From Cognatundibacterium oligocarboniphilum (GTDB taxonomy: Bacteria > Pseudomonadota > Gammaproteobacteria > Burkholderiales > Burkholderiaceae_D), in contig NZ_JABXYJ010000002.1 in NCBI RefSeq assembly GCF_013377855.1, forward strand, positions 310,001-374,000: DNA of 64,000 nt. The letters are read 5' to 3'. Positions within the stretch are counted from its first letter, which is position 1; every line of letters starts with the position of its first letter. This document shows positions 26,380-34,646 of the stretch, piece by piece. Position numbers and translations under genes: made by a program. The notes beneath the pieces were generated by a model. The model saw nothing but the letters and a program-made list of their open reading frames with translations. It ran no database searches and was not told the origin of the DNA.

Positions 26380-27072
26380 ATGGATAACCGTCAACCTCAG
26401 ACCAGAATTTTTCTCGGCGCATTGCTATTGATTTTCGGTGTACTGGCAATGGTCGACAATTTGAATATTTTCAGTTTTACGCAATATATACAGTTCTGGC
26501 CAACCGTATTTATCTTGATTGGATTATTGAAAATATCCCGCAGCCAGAACGTCGCGGGTCATTTAATCGGTGGCGTTTTCATTTTCATTGGTGTGACGAT
26601 GACGCTACAGCACCTGGGCATCGTTTATTTCAGAATGCGCGATTTATGGCCTGTTTTCATGATCGGAGCCGGTCTTTTGATTATTTTTAAAGACAAAATG
26701 CACGGACAGGGAAAATGGAGTCCTTACCGGACAGAGAATCTGAGCAGTAATGAAAGCAATGTGTCGGCCATCATGAGTGGTGCCAAGTTGCAAAATTCTA
26801 CTCAGGATTTTCGTGGTGGAGAATTGACTGCCGTCATGGGAGGAATCGAACTCGATTTGCGTAATGCCTCCATCCAAAGCGAGGCAACATTAAATGTCTT
26901 TGCCATGTGGGGTGGCATTTCACTGAAAATTCCGAATGACTGGACCGTGATTTCTCAGGGAGTACCGATTCTTGGCGGCTTTGACGACCAGACTGTTCCG
27001 CCGATGCAGAGAGACAAAAAATTGCACATCCAGGGCTACGCCATCATGGGTGGCGTTGAAATTAAAAATTGA
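26380..27072 (+). CDS. LiaF-like membrane protein
   Basis: A 230-residue protein. The N-terminal half has four hydrophobic segments of the DUF5668 type (FLGALLLIFGVLAMVDNLNI, FWPTVFILIGLLKIS, LIGGVFIFIGVTMTL, LWPVFMIGAGLLIIF). The C-terminal half (from about residue 125) is the LiaF C-terminal domain: VSAIMSGAKLQNSTQDFRGGELTAVMGGIELDLRNA, then INVFAMWGGISLKIP-like and GYAIMGGVEIKN, a beta-helix with repeated MGG motifs. LiaF holds its cognate kinase inactive in Bacillus. Here the kinase that follows is of the LytS type instead of LiaS. Confidence 0.87.
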   Translation: MDNRQPQTRIFLGALLLIFGVLAMVDNLNIFSFTQYIQFWPTVFILIGLLKISRSQNVAGHLIGGVFIFIGVTMTLQHLGIVYFRMRDLWPVFMIGAGLLIIFKDKMHGQGKWSPYRTENLSSNESNVSAIMSGAKLQNSTQDFRGGELTAVMGGIELDLRNASIQSEATLNVFAMWGGISLKIPNDWTVISQGVPILGGFDDQTVPPMQRDKKLHIQGYAIMGGVEIKN

Positions 27073-27087
27073 CCGTCCTGATTCATA

Positions 27088-28158
27088 ATGCATCCGGTAC
27101 TGTCTGATTTTCGCCGCCTGCTCTGGTATGTTGTGACATGGCTGCTGACTGGAATTCTGTTTGCCAGATTTCTGGTCACAGCAGGCATGAGCGACTGGTC
27201 TTATTCTCTGTTGCTGACACTGCCGGTCATTTTTGTTTTCAGTTTTTTTGCAACATCTGCCTACTATATCTGTCGTGCATTTCCGGTCAATCAAAGACCC
27301 TTTTATATTGCCATTGTTATTTTCGGCAGCAGCGCCCTGATTTCCGGGGCGATATTGCTGGGTTTGTGCCAGGGTTGGAATCAGGTACTGGCATTGTTCA
27401 CCGGCAGTACTTATGCCTTACAAATGACGGAATATCTGAATGTTCTGTTACTGATTCTCGGTTTCACCTTGTACCTGCTGTCGCTGCTGGCTTATGACGT
27501 TTTGATTGCCTTTAACACGATGCGCGAAGCCGAACGCCGCGCAACCAATTCCAAACTGGCTGCCAGAGATGCTGAACTACAGGTATTGCGTTCACAGATT
27601 GATCCACACTTCTTATTTAACAGCCTGAACTCCATCAGCGCATTAACCGTGGTTGATCCCTCTGCGGCCAGAGAAATGACGATTGCTCTGGCGGATTTTT
27701 TCCGGAAAACTCTGACGCTGGCAGAGCAAGAAAAGGTAACGCTGCGTGTCGAGCTTGAATTGTGCGAACATTTTCTGGCAGTCGAAAAAATTCGCTTTGG
27801 CAATAAACTACAGACTGATATTCAACTTGCCGCCAATGCTGCCGATGCACTGGTACCGGGTATGCTGCTGCAGCCACTGTTTGAAAATGCCATCAAGCAC
27901 GGAATACGCCATTTACGATCTGGCGGCACCATCGCCATGCAGATACTGCAGCATCATGGCTGGCTGCATATCCGTACAGAAAATCCGTGCGCCAGCAATA
28001 CCACGCCAACAACAGGAAATGGGCTTGGTTTATTGAATATCCGCGAGCGACTGGCCACCCTGTATGGTGATCAGGCAAGAATACACTGGGAAAAAAAAGA
28101 ACAGCAGTTCATCCTTGAGATCGCCTTACCTTTGGAGCTGAAGCAAGATGAAATCTGA
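27088..28158 (+). CDS. Sensor histidine kinase, LytS/His_kinase family (PF06580-like)
   Basis: A 356-residue membrane kinase. Four hydrophobic segments within residues 1-150 form the membrane sensor. QIDPHFLFNSLNSISAL is the phospho-acceptor region, with the histidine at residue 174. PGMLLQPLFENAIKHGI is the N box and GNGLGLLNIRERL the G box of the ATPase part. It has no large extracellular domain, so like other intramembrane kinases it probably reads envelope state through the two Lia-like proteins. Its stop overlaps the regulator start by 11 bases. Confidence 0.92.
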   Translation: MHPVLSDFRRLLWYVVTWLLTGILFARFLVTAGMSDWSYSLLLTLPVIFVFSFFATSAYYICRAFPVNQRPFYIAIVIFGSSALISGAILLGLCQGWNQVLALFTGSTYALQMTEYLNVLLLILGFTLYLLSLLAYDVLIAFNTMREAERRATNSKLAARDAELQVLRSQIDPHFLFNSLNSISALTVVDPSAAREMTIALADFFRKTLTLAEQEKVTLRVELELCEHFLAVEKIRFGNKLQTDIQLAANAADALVPGMLLQPLFENAIKHGIRHLRSGGTIAMQILQHHGWLHIRTENPCASNTTPTTGNGLGLLNIRERLATLYGDQARIHWEKKEQQFILEIALPLELKQDEI

Positions 28159-28924
28159 TCTGAAAATATTGATCGCTGATGATGAATATCTGGCTCGCAG
28201 GCTGATTCGTGAGTATCTGCGCTCACATGGCGATTTACAGATTGCCGGTGAGTCTGAAACTGGCCTCGACACTGTGATGCAGATTGAAGCATTGCAACCG
28301 GATCTGATTTTTCTCGATATTCAGATGCCAGAAATGACTGGTCTCGATATCCTGGAAGTGACGGGGCGGCGGCACGGTGTTATTTTCACAACCGCCTACG
28401 ATCAGTATGCTGTCAAAGCTTTTGACTTGTATGCAGTTGATTACCTGCTCAAACCATTTTCACAACAGCGCTTTGATGAGGCCGTTTTAAAAGCAAAAAA
28501 AACCATCGGAAACAAGACGACCGACAGTAACAGCGTGGACGAAGCGGCTAGCAATACTCCAGGCAGCTTACATCAAGTACTGGCGGCCGCCACAGAAACA
28601 TCGCAGCGGCTGCTGATTCGCGATCGTGGCACAGTGCATGCCTTGCCACTCAGTGATATTGATTATATCGAGGCGCAGGATGACTATATCGTCATTCATT
28701 CCGGGGAGAAATCGTGGATGAAAACCCAGAGCTTGTCGGACATAGAAAAACAATTGAATCCAGCAAAATTTGTTCGGGTACACCGCTCTTATCTGTTGGC
28801 ATTACATGCGCTGACCGGCTTTGAGCGCTCCAGTAAAGACTCGCAATCAGCCTGCCTCAAAAGCGGCGCGAAGATTCCTGTGAGCCGCTCCGGCTATGAA
28901 CGTGTCAGGTCTTTACTGGTTTAA
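28148..28924 (+). CDS. Response regulator with LytTR DNA-binding domain
   Basis: A 258-residue regulator. The receiver domain is intact: acidic pair DDE (11-13), phospho-acceptor D57 in LIFLDIQMPEMTGLDIL, and a conserved Lys in YLLKPFSQQRFDEAV. The C-terminal LytTR domain carries DIDYIEAQDDYIVIHSGEKSWM, LSDIEKQLNPAKFVRVHRSYLLAL and ending KIPVSRSGYERVRSLL. It should bind direct repeats upstream of target genes; a suitable pair lies before this operon (25874-25904), so autoregulation is likely. Confidence 0.94.
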   Translation: MKSDLKILIADDEYLARRLIREYLRSHGDLQIAGESETGLDTVMQIEALQPDLIFLDIQMPEMTGLDILEVTGRRHGVIFTTAYDQYAVKAFDLYAVDYLLKPFSQQRFDEAVLKAKKTIGNKTTDSNSVDEAASNTPGSLHQVLAAATETSQRLLIRDRGTVHALPLSDIDYIEAQDDYIVIHSGEKSWMKTQSLSDIEKQLNPAKFVRVHRSYLLALHALTGFERSSKDSQSACLKSGAKIPVSRSGYERVRSLLV

Positions 28925-28955
28925 GTTATGAATAGCGACTTCCGGCGAAATAAGA

Positions 28956-29786
28956 TCAGCCGGTGACCTTGCGGTAGCGATTAATCGCATCACGCGTCTC
29001 AACAGCAATCCGTCTGGCTGCTGCCGCATACGTCTCAGATTGAAGCTGTTTTGCATACAAAATAGCGCGGGATGAATTGATCATCATGCCTGTGCCATCT
29101 GTTGTCTGACCAGCATGGACTGTCGCAGCGATATCTCCGCCCTGGGCGCCAATACCCGGTACCAGTAAAGGCATGTCGCCGATGACTTGCCTCACTTGAG
29201 CCAGTTCATCAGGAAAGGTGGCACCGACCACCAGTGAACATTGCCCGTTCAGATTCCATTTGTCTGCTACCAGCCGGGCAACATGCAGATAAAGCGGCTT
29301 ACCACCGACATCCAGGAATTGCAGGTCTGAACCACCGGCATTCGAAGTTCTGCACAATATAATAACGCCGCGGTCTTTCCATTCCAGGTAGGGTGCCACT
29401 GAATCAAATCCCATATACGGATTCACGGTGACAGCATCCGCCTCATAACGTTCATACGCCTCACGAGCATACTGTTCGGCCGTCGCGCCAATATCTCCGC
29501 GCTTTGCATCAAGCACGACAGGAATGGCAGGATAAGTTGTTTTGACATAACGGCAAATCTCTTCCAACTGATCTTCCGCCCGCAAAGCGGAAAAATACGC
29601 GATCTGCGGTTTGAATGCGCATGCCAAATCTGCCGTAGCATCAATGATCGCTTTGCAAAAAGTAAAAATCGCATCTGGCTTTCCCTTTAGCTCTACCGGA
29701 AAACGGGGGATATCCGGATCCAGCCCTACGCAAAGCAAGGATTGATTGCCGCGCCATGCGCTATTGAGTTTCTCTGTAAATGTCAC
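28956..29786 (-). CDS. pyrF: Orotidine 5'-phosphate decarboxylase
   Basis: A 276-residue enzyme of the longer (type 2) PyrF group, final step of UMP synthesis. It starts with GTG at 29786 ([19 protein letters not shown]) with AAGGG upstream. Catalytic segment [20 protein letters not shown] (about residues 90-109) holds the Asp-Lys-Asp set. [13 protein letters not shown] and [11 protein letters not shown], plus [12 protein letters not shown] near the end, fit the group. It converges on the LytTR regulator gene and is monocistronic here. Confidence 0.96.
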   Translation of the reverse strand: MTFTEKLNSAWRGNQSLLCVGLDPDIPRFPVELKGKPDAIFTFCKAIIDATADLACAFKPQIAYFSALRAEDQLEEICRYVKTTYPAIPVVLDAKRGDIGATAEQYAREAYERYEADAVTVNPYMGFDSVAPYLEWKDRGVIILCRTSNAGGSDLQFLDVGGKPLYLHVARLVADKWNLNGQCSLVVGATFPDELAQVRQVIGDMPLLVPGIGAQGGDIAATVHAGQTTDGTGMMINSSRAILYAKQLQSETYAAAARRIAVETRDAINRYRKVTG

Positions 29787-29975
29787 AACAAACCCTTAGG
29801 TATTAAAAAGCATCTGTATGCTTGAGGAATAATGAGAAATAATGCTCGAAAATGCGCTATTTCAGAAATATGCCATTATACCTGCCCTGTCTGATGCGAA
29901 ACCTGCTGGCAGAACAGAGACTTTTCATTATGATAGCGACATCCCTCATTTTTCTGAAATTCCCCGGTCACATTC

Positions 29976-30449
29976 ATGAACGCAAAATCTTTCACGAAAT
30001 CCGATGTTGATGTACTGGCACTGAATAACCAGTTTTGCTTTGCGCTCTATTCCGCCTCACTGGCATTAACCAAAACATATAAGCCTTTACTGGACAAACT
30101 CGGCCTGACCTATCCCCAGTATCTGGTGATGCTGGTGCTGTGGGAGCAGAATGATCTTTTAGTCAAAGAAATCGGAAGTCTGTTATTTCTCGACTCTGGT
30201 ACCCTGACACCACTGTTGAAACGGCTCGAAGCGGCAGGATTTATAAAGAGAAACCGTGATGCATCGGACGAGCGCCAGGTGAGAATCACGCTCACCACTC
30301 AGGGCAAACATATCAAGAAAGCTGCCCGGGAAGTCCCCCTTCAAATCATGTGTGCCAGTGGCTTGCAAAGAGACTCTGTCACCGGTTTACGACAGCAACT
30401 ATCTGCCTTACGCGATCAGTTAAACGAACAATTAAGCCGTCAGGAATAA
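29976..30449 (+). CDS. ohrR: MarR-family organic-peroxide sensor/repressor
   Basis: A 157-residue winged-helix repressor. NNQFCFALYSASLALTKTYKPLLDKLGLTYPQYLVMLVLWE is the OhrR start, with the peroxide-reactive cysteine at residue 21. The recognition helix is in LDSGTLTPLLKRLEAAGFIKR and the wing in RDASDERQVRITLT. A second Cys (CASGLQRDS, near 126) could give a 2-Cys mechanism. It lies 120 bases before ohr, with the operator between them, so it represses ohr and possibly itself until oxidised by organic hydroperoxides. Confidence 0.93.
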   Translation: MNAKSFTKSDVDVLALNNQFCFALYSASLALTKTYKPLLDKLGLTYPQYLVMLVLWEQNDLLVKEIGSLLFLDSGTLTPLLKRLEAAGFIKRNRDASDERQVRITLTTQGKHIKKAAREVPLQIMCASGLQRDSVTGLRQQLSALRDQLNEQLSRQE

Positions 30450-30496
30450 ATTTTCAATACGTATCATAGAAAATTTCAATCACTATTTATATTGCA

Positions 30497-30511
30497 TGCA
30501 ATTAAATTGCA
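30497..30511. promoter_or_regulatory. OhrR operator palindrome before ohr
   Basis: TGCAATT-A-AATTGCA is a perfect 7-1-7 palindrome 66 bases before the ohr start codon. It resembles the known OhrR boxes of the form TACAATTAAATTGTA. A further half-site AATTGCA follows at about 30531. Confidence 0.75.
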
Positions 30512-30569
30512 CAATAAAATAATTGCACGGTCTTTTGATTGTTTCTAATATTTTTTAAGGAGCTTTACC

Positions 30570-30989
30570 ATGCAAATTCTTTACACAGCTAATGCCACCG
30601 CAACCGGTGGGCGTGATGGCCGCGCTATGTCAGACGATCAGCAATTAGACGTAAAACTGACCACCCCAAAAGCGCTGGGAGGCGCTGGTGGTGATGGCAC
30701 CAATCCTGAGCAATTATTTGCTGCTGGTTACTCAGCCTGCTTCATTGGCGCGATGAAGTTTGTTGCTGCAGCTGGAAAAATCCCTATGCCGGCGGATGTT
30801 TCCGTTCACGGTCAGGTAGGTATCGGACCAAATGGACATGGTGGATTCGGTATTCAGGTCACACTGAATATTTCCCTACCCGGCATGGACAAAGCTGCCG
30901 CATCTGCGCTGGTACAAAAGGCACATGAAGTCTGCCCTTATTCCAATGCCACAAGAGGCAATATTGACGTGCAGCTCAACGTTCTCTGA
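30570..30989 (+). CDS. ohr: Organic hydroperoxide resistance protein
   Basis: A 139-residue thiol peroxidase that reduces organic hydroperoxides, using lipoyl cofactors in known members. Both active-site cysteines are present: C57 in [11 protein letters not shown] and C122 in [14 protein letters not shown]. The N-terminal [15 protein letters not shown] and the NPEQLFAAG motif are typical of Ohr rather than OsmC. A strong AAGGAG precedes the start. It is controlled by the adjacent ohrR. A 13-bp perfect hairpin follows 40 bases after the stop. Confidence 0.97.
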   Translation: MQILYTANATATGGRDGRAMSDDQQLDVKLTTPKALGGAGGDGTNPEQLFAAGYSACFIGAMKFVAAAGKIPMPADVSVHGQVGIGPNGHGGFGIQVTLNISLPGMDKAAASALVQKAHEVCPYSNATRGNIDVQLNVL

Positions 30990-31030
30990 GCATAGCAATC
31001 CCACCATCTCAGCGTATCTCCATGTTGTGA

Positions 31031-31064
31031 CAGAAAATTATCCGCATTGTTGGATAATTTTCTG
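31031..31064. repeat. Perfect 13-bp inverted repeat after ohr (possible terminator)
   Basis: CAGAAAATTATCC (31031-31043), loop GCATTGTT, GGATAATTTTCTG (31052-31064). It stands 42 bases after the ohr stop. The stem is AT-rich and not followed by a T-run, so it could be a weak terminator, an mRNA 3'-end stabiliser or a repeat remnant. Confidence 0.6.
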
Positions 31065-31217
31065 TAAAGCGTACTTGATAAGACAGTTCTATCAACTAAT
31101 ATGTAAAGCATATTTTACATTATGACAATATTTTATTGTTAAGCACCCCCTTTGACTTAGCAGGAAAATTATTTTGCCTGCTTTTTTATTCATCAATGAT
31201 GTCAAGTCTACTTGACT
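31063..31217 (+). promoter_or_regulatory. Three copies of an 18-bp operator-like imperfect palindrome before the XRE operon
   Basis: Copies: TGTAAAGCGTACTTGATA (31063-31080), TGTAAAGCATATTTTACA (31102-31119) and TGTCAAGTCTACTTGACT (31200-31217). The second and third are near-perfect palindromes. All fit TGTMAAGYNTAYTTKAYW. They precede the membrane-protein/XRE pair and are probably the binding sites of that XRE repressor. Confidence 0.6.
31159..31187 (+). terminator. Rho-independent terminator upstream of the XRE operon
   Basis: AGCAGG-AAAAT (31159-31169) pairs with ATTTT-G-CCTGCT (31171-31182, one bulged G), followed by T6. It faces the plus direction and lies between the second and third operator-like repeats. 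It could end ohr read-through or a short transcript that starts near the first two repeats. Confidence 0.75.
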
Positions 31218-31231
31218 AAAAGGAGAGAAAC

Positions 31232-31624
31232 ATGCGCGAAAAAGAGATGAATCGCCAATACCAACGTGAATTATGGATCAGCATTGCTGGTTATTGCATC
31301 ATTCTGTTTGCCTCCGTCAGTTTTGCGCGAAGTATGAATAACGGTTTATCACGAACACTCGTTATCATCAGTCCGATCATTCCTTCGCTGGCAACACTAT
31401 GGGCGATAGTGCGCCAATTTCAGCGAATGGACACTTATCTACGTTTATGGTCGCTCGAAAACATGGGTATCGCCGCCGGTCTGACCGCCGCTTTATCACT
31501 AACCTACGGCTTTATGGAGTCGGCGGATTTTCCACTGATCAGCATGTTCTGGGTTTGGCCGATACTAATGGGGTCCTGGGGAGGAATCAGCTGTATTCGT
31601 AAATGGACGGAACACCAGTCATGA
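31232..31624 (+). CDS. Small membrane protein partnered with XRE regulator
   Basis: A 130-residue inner-membrane protein with four hydrophobic segments (ELWISIAGYCIILFASVSFA, LVIISPIIPSLATLWAIV, ENMGIAAGLTAALSLTYGFM, MFWVWPILMGSWGGISCI). Strong GGAG start site. The next gene, an XRE regulator, overlaps it by ATGA. Membrane protein plus YozG-like XRE repressor pairs are common and are usually autoregulated; the function of the membrane partner is not known. Confidence 0.78.
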   Translation: MREKEMNRQYQRELWISIAGYCIILFASVSFARSMNNGLSRTLVIISPIIPSLATLWAIVRQFQRMDTYLRLWSLENMGIAAGLTAALSLTYGFMESADFPLISMFWVWPILMGSWGGISCIRKWTEHQS

Positions 31625-31833
31625 AAAATATCTTGAGAGAATTACGAATGCAGAAGGAATGGAGCCAGGCAGAACTGGCGGACAACCTGGAAGTATCGCG
31701 TCAAACGATCAATGCGATTGAAACTGGTCGCTATGATCCTAGCCTGCCTCTTGCCTTTGGTATTTCGCGTCTGTTTCAATTACCGATAGAACAGATATTT
31801 CAATCAGAAGAGCGCAAAACTAGAGGAAAATAA
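31621..31833 (+). CDS. XRE-family (YozG-like) transcriptional regulator
   Basis: A 70-residue helix-turn-helix protein starting at 31621 (MKNILRELRMQKEWSQAELA), overlapping the membrane-protein stop. The HTH is WSQAELADNLEVSRQTINAIETGRYDPSLPLAFGI, and LFQLPIEQIFQ is the usual tail. It is probably the repressor that binds the three 18-bp repeats at 31063-31217. Confidence 0.9.
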   Translation: MKNILRELRMQKEWSQAELADNLEVSRQTINAIETGRYDPSLPLAFGISRLFQLPIEQIFQSEERKTRGK

Positions 31834-31955
31834 GATAGGTACCAGCATCAAACTACTTTCCGTCAGGAGCACTTCCATCCCGATCAAAACTCCCCCCGAC
31901 AATCAGAAAATGACTCTTCCGCCGGGAATTTTTTTCGCACCACACTGGAGTATGA

Positions 31956-32918
31956 ATGATTCCATATTTTGACAGGCAACAAATCCGGCAAGCCCTGCCA
32001 TATCAGGAACTGATCAGCGCACTGGCCGAACAGTTTTGTCAACCGATTCAAGCCCCGCAGCGTCATGTCCACACCATTTCAGAACAACCAATAAGCACAC
32101 TGCTATTAATGCCCGTCTGGCAAGAAGGTGGTAAAGCCGGCGTCAAACTGGTGACCGTCGCGCCGGAAAACACAGCGGCACCATCCGTACATGCGATTTT
32201 TATCCTGTTAGATGCCCGGACAGGAGTTCCACTGGCACTCATGGATGGCGAAGAACTGACACTAAGAAGAACGGCTGCGGCATCAGCGTTGGCATCCTCT
32301 TATTTGTCACGGCCCGACAGCCGCACACTGCTCATGGTTGGTACAGGAACACTGATTCCGGCACTGGCAGCTGCGCATACTGTTACCCGGGTATTCAGAC
32401 AGGTGCAAGTCTGGGGACGTGATGAAAAAAAAGCGCATCAATGCGCGATGAATATCAGAAATAACCCGGACTTTCCATCCGATGTGGAGGTCATCGTCGC
32501 CACCGACTTAGCTAACGCAGCGGGCCAGGCAGATGTCATCAGTTGTGCGACGACCAGCCGCGCACCGATTATTCAGGGAAATTGGCTGAAACCCGGTACA
32601 CATCTGGATCTTGTTGGTGGATTCCGACCGGACATGCGGGAAGTGGATGATACCGCTGTCGGCCGCAGCCGGATCGCCGTAGATACGTATTCAGGAGCAT
32701 TGTCTGAAGCCGGTGATTTAACTCAGCCAATGAAAAACGGAATTATCGGTCGTGGGAATATTCTGGCAGAACTCAGTGAATTGTGTGCTGGGAAAAAAAT
32801 ACCGACATCAATTCCAGGGTTGGATATCACGCTGTTCAAGTCAGTCGGTACCGCCATCGAAGACTTATGCGCTGCCGAGCTGGTATGGAATCAATGTCCT
32901 GCACAGCAGACAGAATAG
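31956..32918 (+). CDS. Ornithine cyclodeaminase / mu-crystallin family dehydrogenase
   Basis: A 320-residue NAD(P)-dependent enzyme with GGAG five bases before the ATG. Family marks: GKAGVKLVTVAPEN (substrate Lys region), DGEELTLRRTAAASALASSYLSR (about residues 99-121), the nucleotide-binding LLMVGTGTLIPALAAAH, and DVISCATTSRAPII, HLDLVGGFRPDMREVDD. In this group reactions include ornithine cyclisation, pyrroline-2-carboxylate or ketimine reduction, and amino-acid dehydrogenation. The exact substrate is not decided by sequence. It stands alone, convergent with rhlE. Confidence 0.88.
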   Translation: MIPYFDRQQIRQALPYQELISALAEQFCQPIQAPQRHVHTISEQPISTLLLMPVWQEGGKAGVKLVTVAPENTAAPSVHAIFILLDARTGVPLALMDGEELTLRRTAAASALASSYLSRPDSRTLLMVGTGTLIPALAAAHTVTRVFRQVQVWGRDEKKAHQCAMNIRNNPDFPSDVEVIVATDLANAAGQADVISCATTSRAPIIQGNWLKPGTHLDLVGGFRPDMREVDDTAVGRSRIAVDTYSGALSEAGDLTQPMKNGIIGRGNILAELSELCAGKKIPTSIPGLDITLFKSVGTAIEDLCAAELVWNQCPAQQTE

Positions 32919-32937
32919 TATCGCCAGTCCCGGGAAA

Positions 32938-34386
32938 TCAGCGTTTAGGCAAGCCGCCCAGCAAGGCAGCACGGCGCACTGGCTTTGCATCATCGTCAGC
33001 AGATTTTGTTTTGCTGCCCATGGTTGACGAATGTGCAGCGACAGGAGCAGCGACGCTTGGTTCATAGGGCTTCAAAAACCAAGGGTCGATTTTTTCCCTG
33101 GGTGCGGCATAACCACGTTTCTCGCTGCGATCCGGATAGTCATTCCTGTCACGATGCGGACGCGCCCGCTCAGGCTGATGAACCGATGTTGCCACAAATC
33201 CTGCCAGATTCAGACGCACAATCTTTTGCTTAATCAGTTTTTCAATATCGACCAGCAAACGCTCATCCTGATCAGTGTGCAGGGAAATGGCGTCACCTTT
33301 CGCGCCGGCGCGGCCTGTACGGCCAATCCGGTGTACATAATCTTCCGCGTTGTATGGCAGATCAAAATTGATCACGCAAGGCATTTCCGAAATATCGAGC
33401 CCACGCGCCGCAACATCCGTTGCCACCAGCACTTCCACTTCACCACGTTTAAAATCATCCAGAGCCAACATGCGTTCACTTTGCGATTTATCGCCATGAA
33501 TAGCTGCCGCCTTCACACCTTGCTTCACAAGATGTACTGCCAGCCGTGAAGCACCAATTTTGGTGTTGCTGAAAACAATCACCTGCTTCAGGCCCCGCTC
33601 ACGAATAATGAAAGAGACAGCATCCCTTTTTTCATCCTCAGCGACTTTGTACAGAATCTGGGTCACATTGTCGGCAGTCGCATTACTACGGGCGACTTCG
33701 ATAGTTTGCGGCTGGCTCAGGAAGCTGGCAGCCAGCTTTTTAATTTCCGGTGAAAAGGTCGCAGAAAACATGAGATTCTGCCGACTCTTGGGCAGCAGAT
33801 TGATAATGCGCTGCAGGTCAGGCAAAAAGCCCATATCCAGCATACGATCCGCTTCATCCATGACCAGAATCTGGGTCTGGGACAGATTAATTGTTTTTTG
33901 CTGAACATGATCCAGCAAGCGGCCCGGCGTGGCAATCACAATCTCCACACCCGCACGCAATGCTGCCGTTTGCGGTGCCATATCAACGCCACCAAATACG
34001 ACTGTCGAGCGCAAAGGCGTATATCTGGAATACGCTTTCACATTATCCGCCACCTGATCCGCCAACTCACGGGTCGGTGTCAGAATCAATGCACGAACCG
34101 GATGGCGTGCAGGTGATGCGCTGCTGCTAGCATGCGTCAGCAAGCGCTGAATGATCGGCAGGGAAAAACCTGCCGTTTTTCCAGTTCCGGTCTGAGCTGC
34201 TCCCATCACGTCCTTGCCTTGCAAGACAACGGGAATGGCTTGCGCCTGAATGGGGGTCGGATGCACATAGCCCTGTTCGGACAAAGCGCGCAATATATCG
34301 GGAGACAAACCAAAATCGTCAAACTTGACGTCTGAACCTGTGGTGGTGTCTGCGGAAGAAGTGGATTGGGACTTTGTATCAGTCAT
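32938..34386 (-). CDS. rhlE: DEAD-box ATP-dependent RNA helicase RhlE
   Basis: A 482-residue helicase from the ATG at 34386 (MTDTKSQSTSSADTT). A longer frame from 34422 runs into the tRNA gene and is rejected. Motifs in order: Q motif (FDDFGLSPDILRAL...TPIQAQAIP), Walker A AQTGTGKTAGF, PTRELADQ, TPGRLLDH, DEAD-type VMDEADRMLDMGF, SAT (MFSATFS), ARGLDI and HRIGRTGRAG. The C-terminal 100 residues are basic and disordered, usual for RhlE, which acts in ribosome assembly and mRNA decay. The start codon is only 10 bases after the CCA end of a co-directional tRNA gene, and no ribosome site fits in between. Confidence 0.95.
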   Translation of the reverse strand: MTDTKSQSTSSADTTTGSDVKFDDFGLSPDILRALSEQGYVHPTPIQAQAIPVVLQGKDVMGAAQTGTGKTAGFSLPIIQRLLTHASSSASPARHPVRALILTPTRELADQVADNVKAYSRYTPLRSTVVFGGVDMAPQTAALRAGVEIVIATPGRLLDHVQQKTINLSQTQILVMDEADRMLDMGFLPDLQRIINLLPKSRQNLMFSATFSPEIKKLAASFLSQPQTIEVARSNATADNVTQILYKVAEDEKRDAVSFIIRERGLKQVIVFSNTKIGASRLAVHLVKQGVKAAAIHGDKSQSERMLALDDFKRGEVEVLVATDVAARGLDISEMPCVINFDLPYNAEDYVHRIGRTGRAGAKGDAISLHTDQDERLLVDIEKLIKQKIVRLNLAGFVATSVHQPERARPHRDRNDYPDRSEKRGYAAPREKIDPWFLKPYEPSVAAPVAAHSSTMGSKTKSADDDAKPVRRAALLGGLPKR

Positions 34387-34396
34387 GATAATTGAA

Positions 34397-34474
<78 letters not shown>

Positions 34475-34646
34475 AATTCTTTCTGCAAGCTCTGCCTGCG
34501 GTAATCTGAGGTGAATCCAGGATTGGATGCTGACTTCAGTCTTTGCAGGAAAAACCTGATGCTGCCGCCTGCAAAATATTGCGCCGAACAATCAGCACAA
34601 CTTGTTAAACGGGCACCGAAAAAAAATCAGCGCCCATTGTATACCA

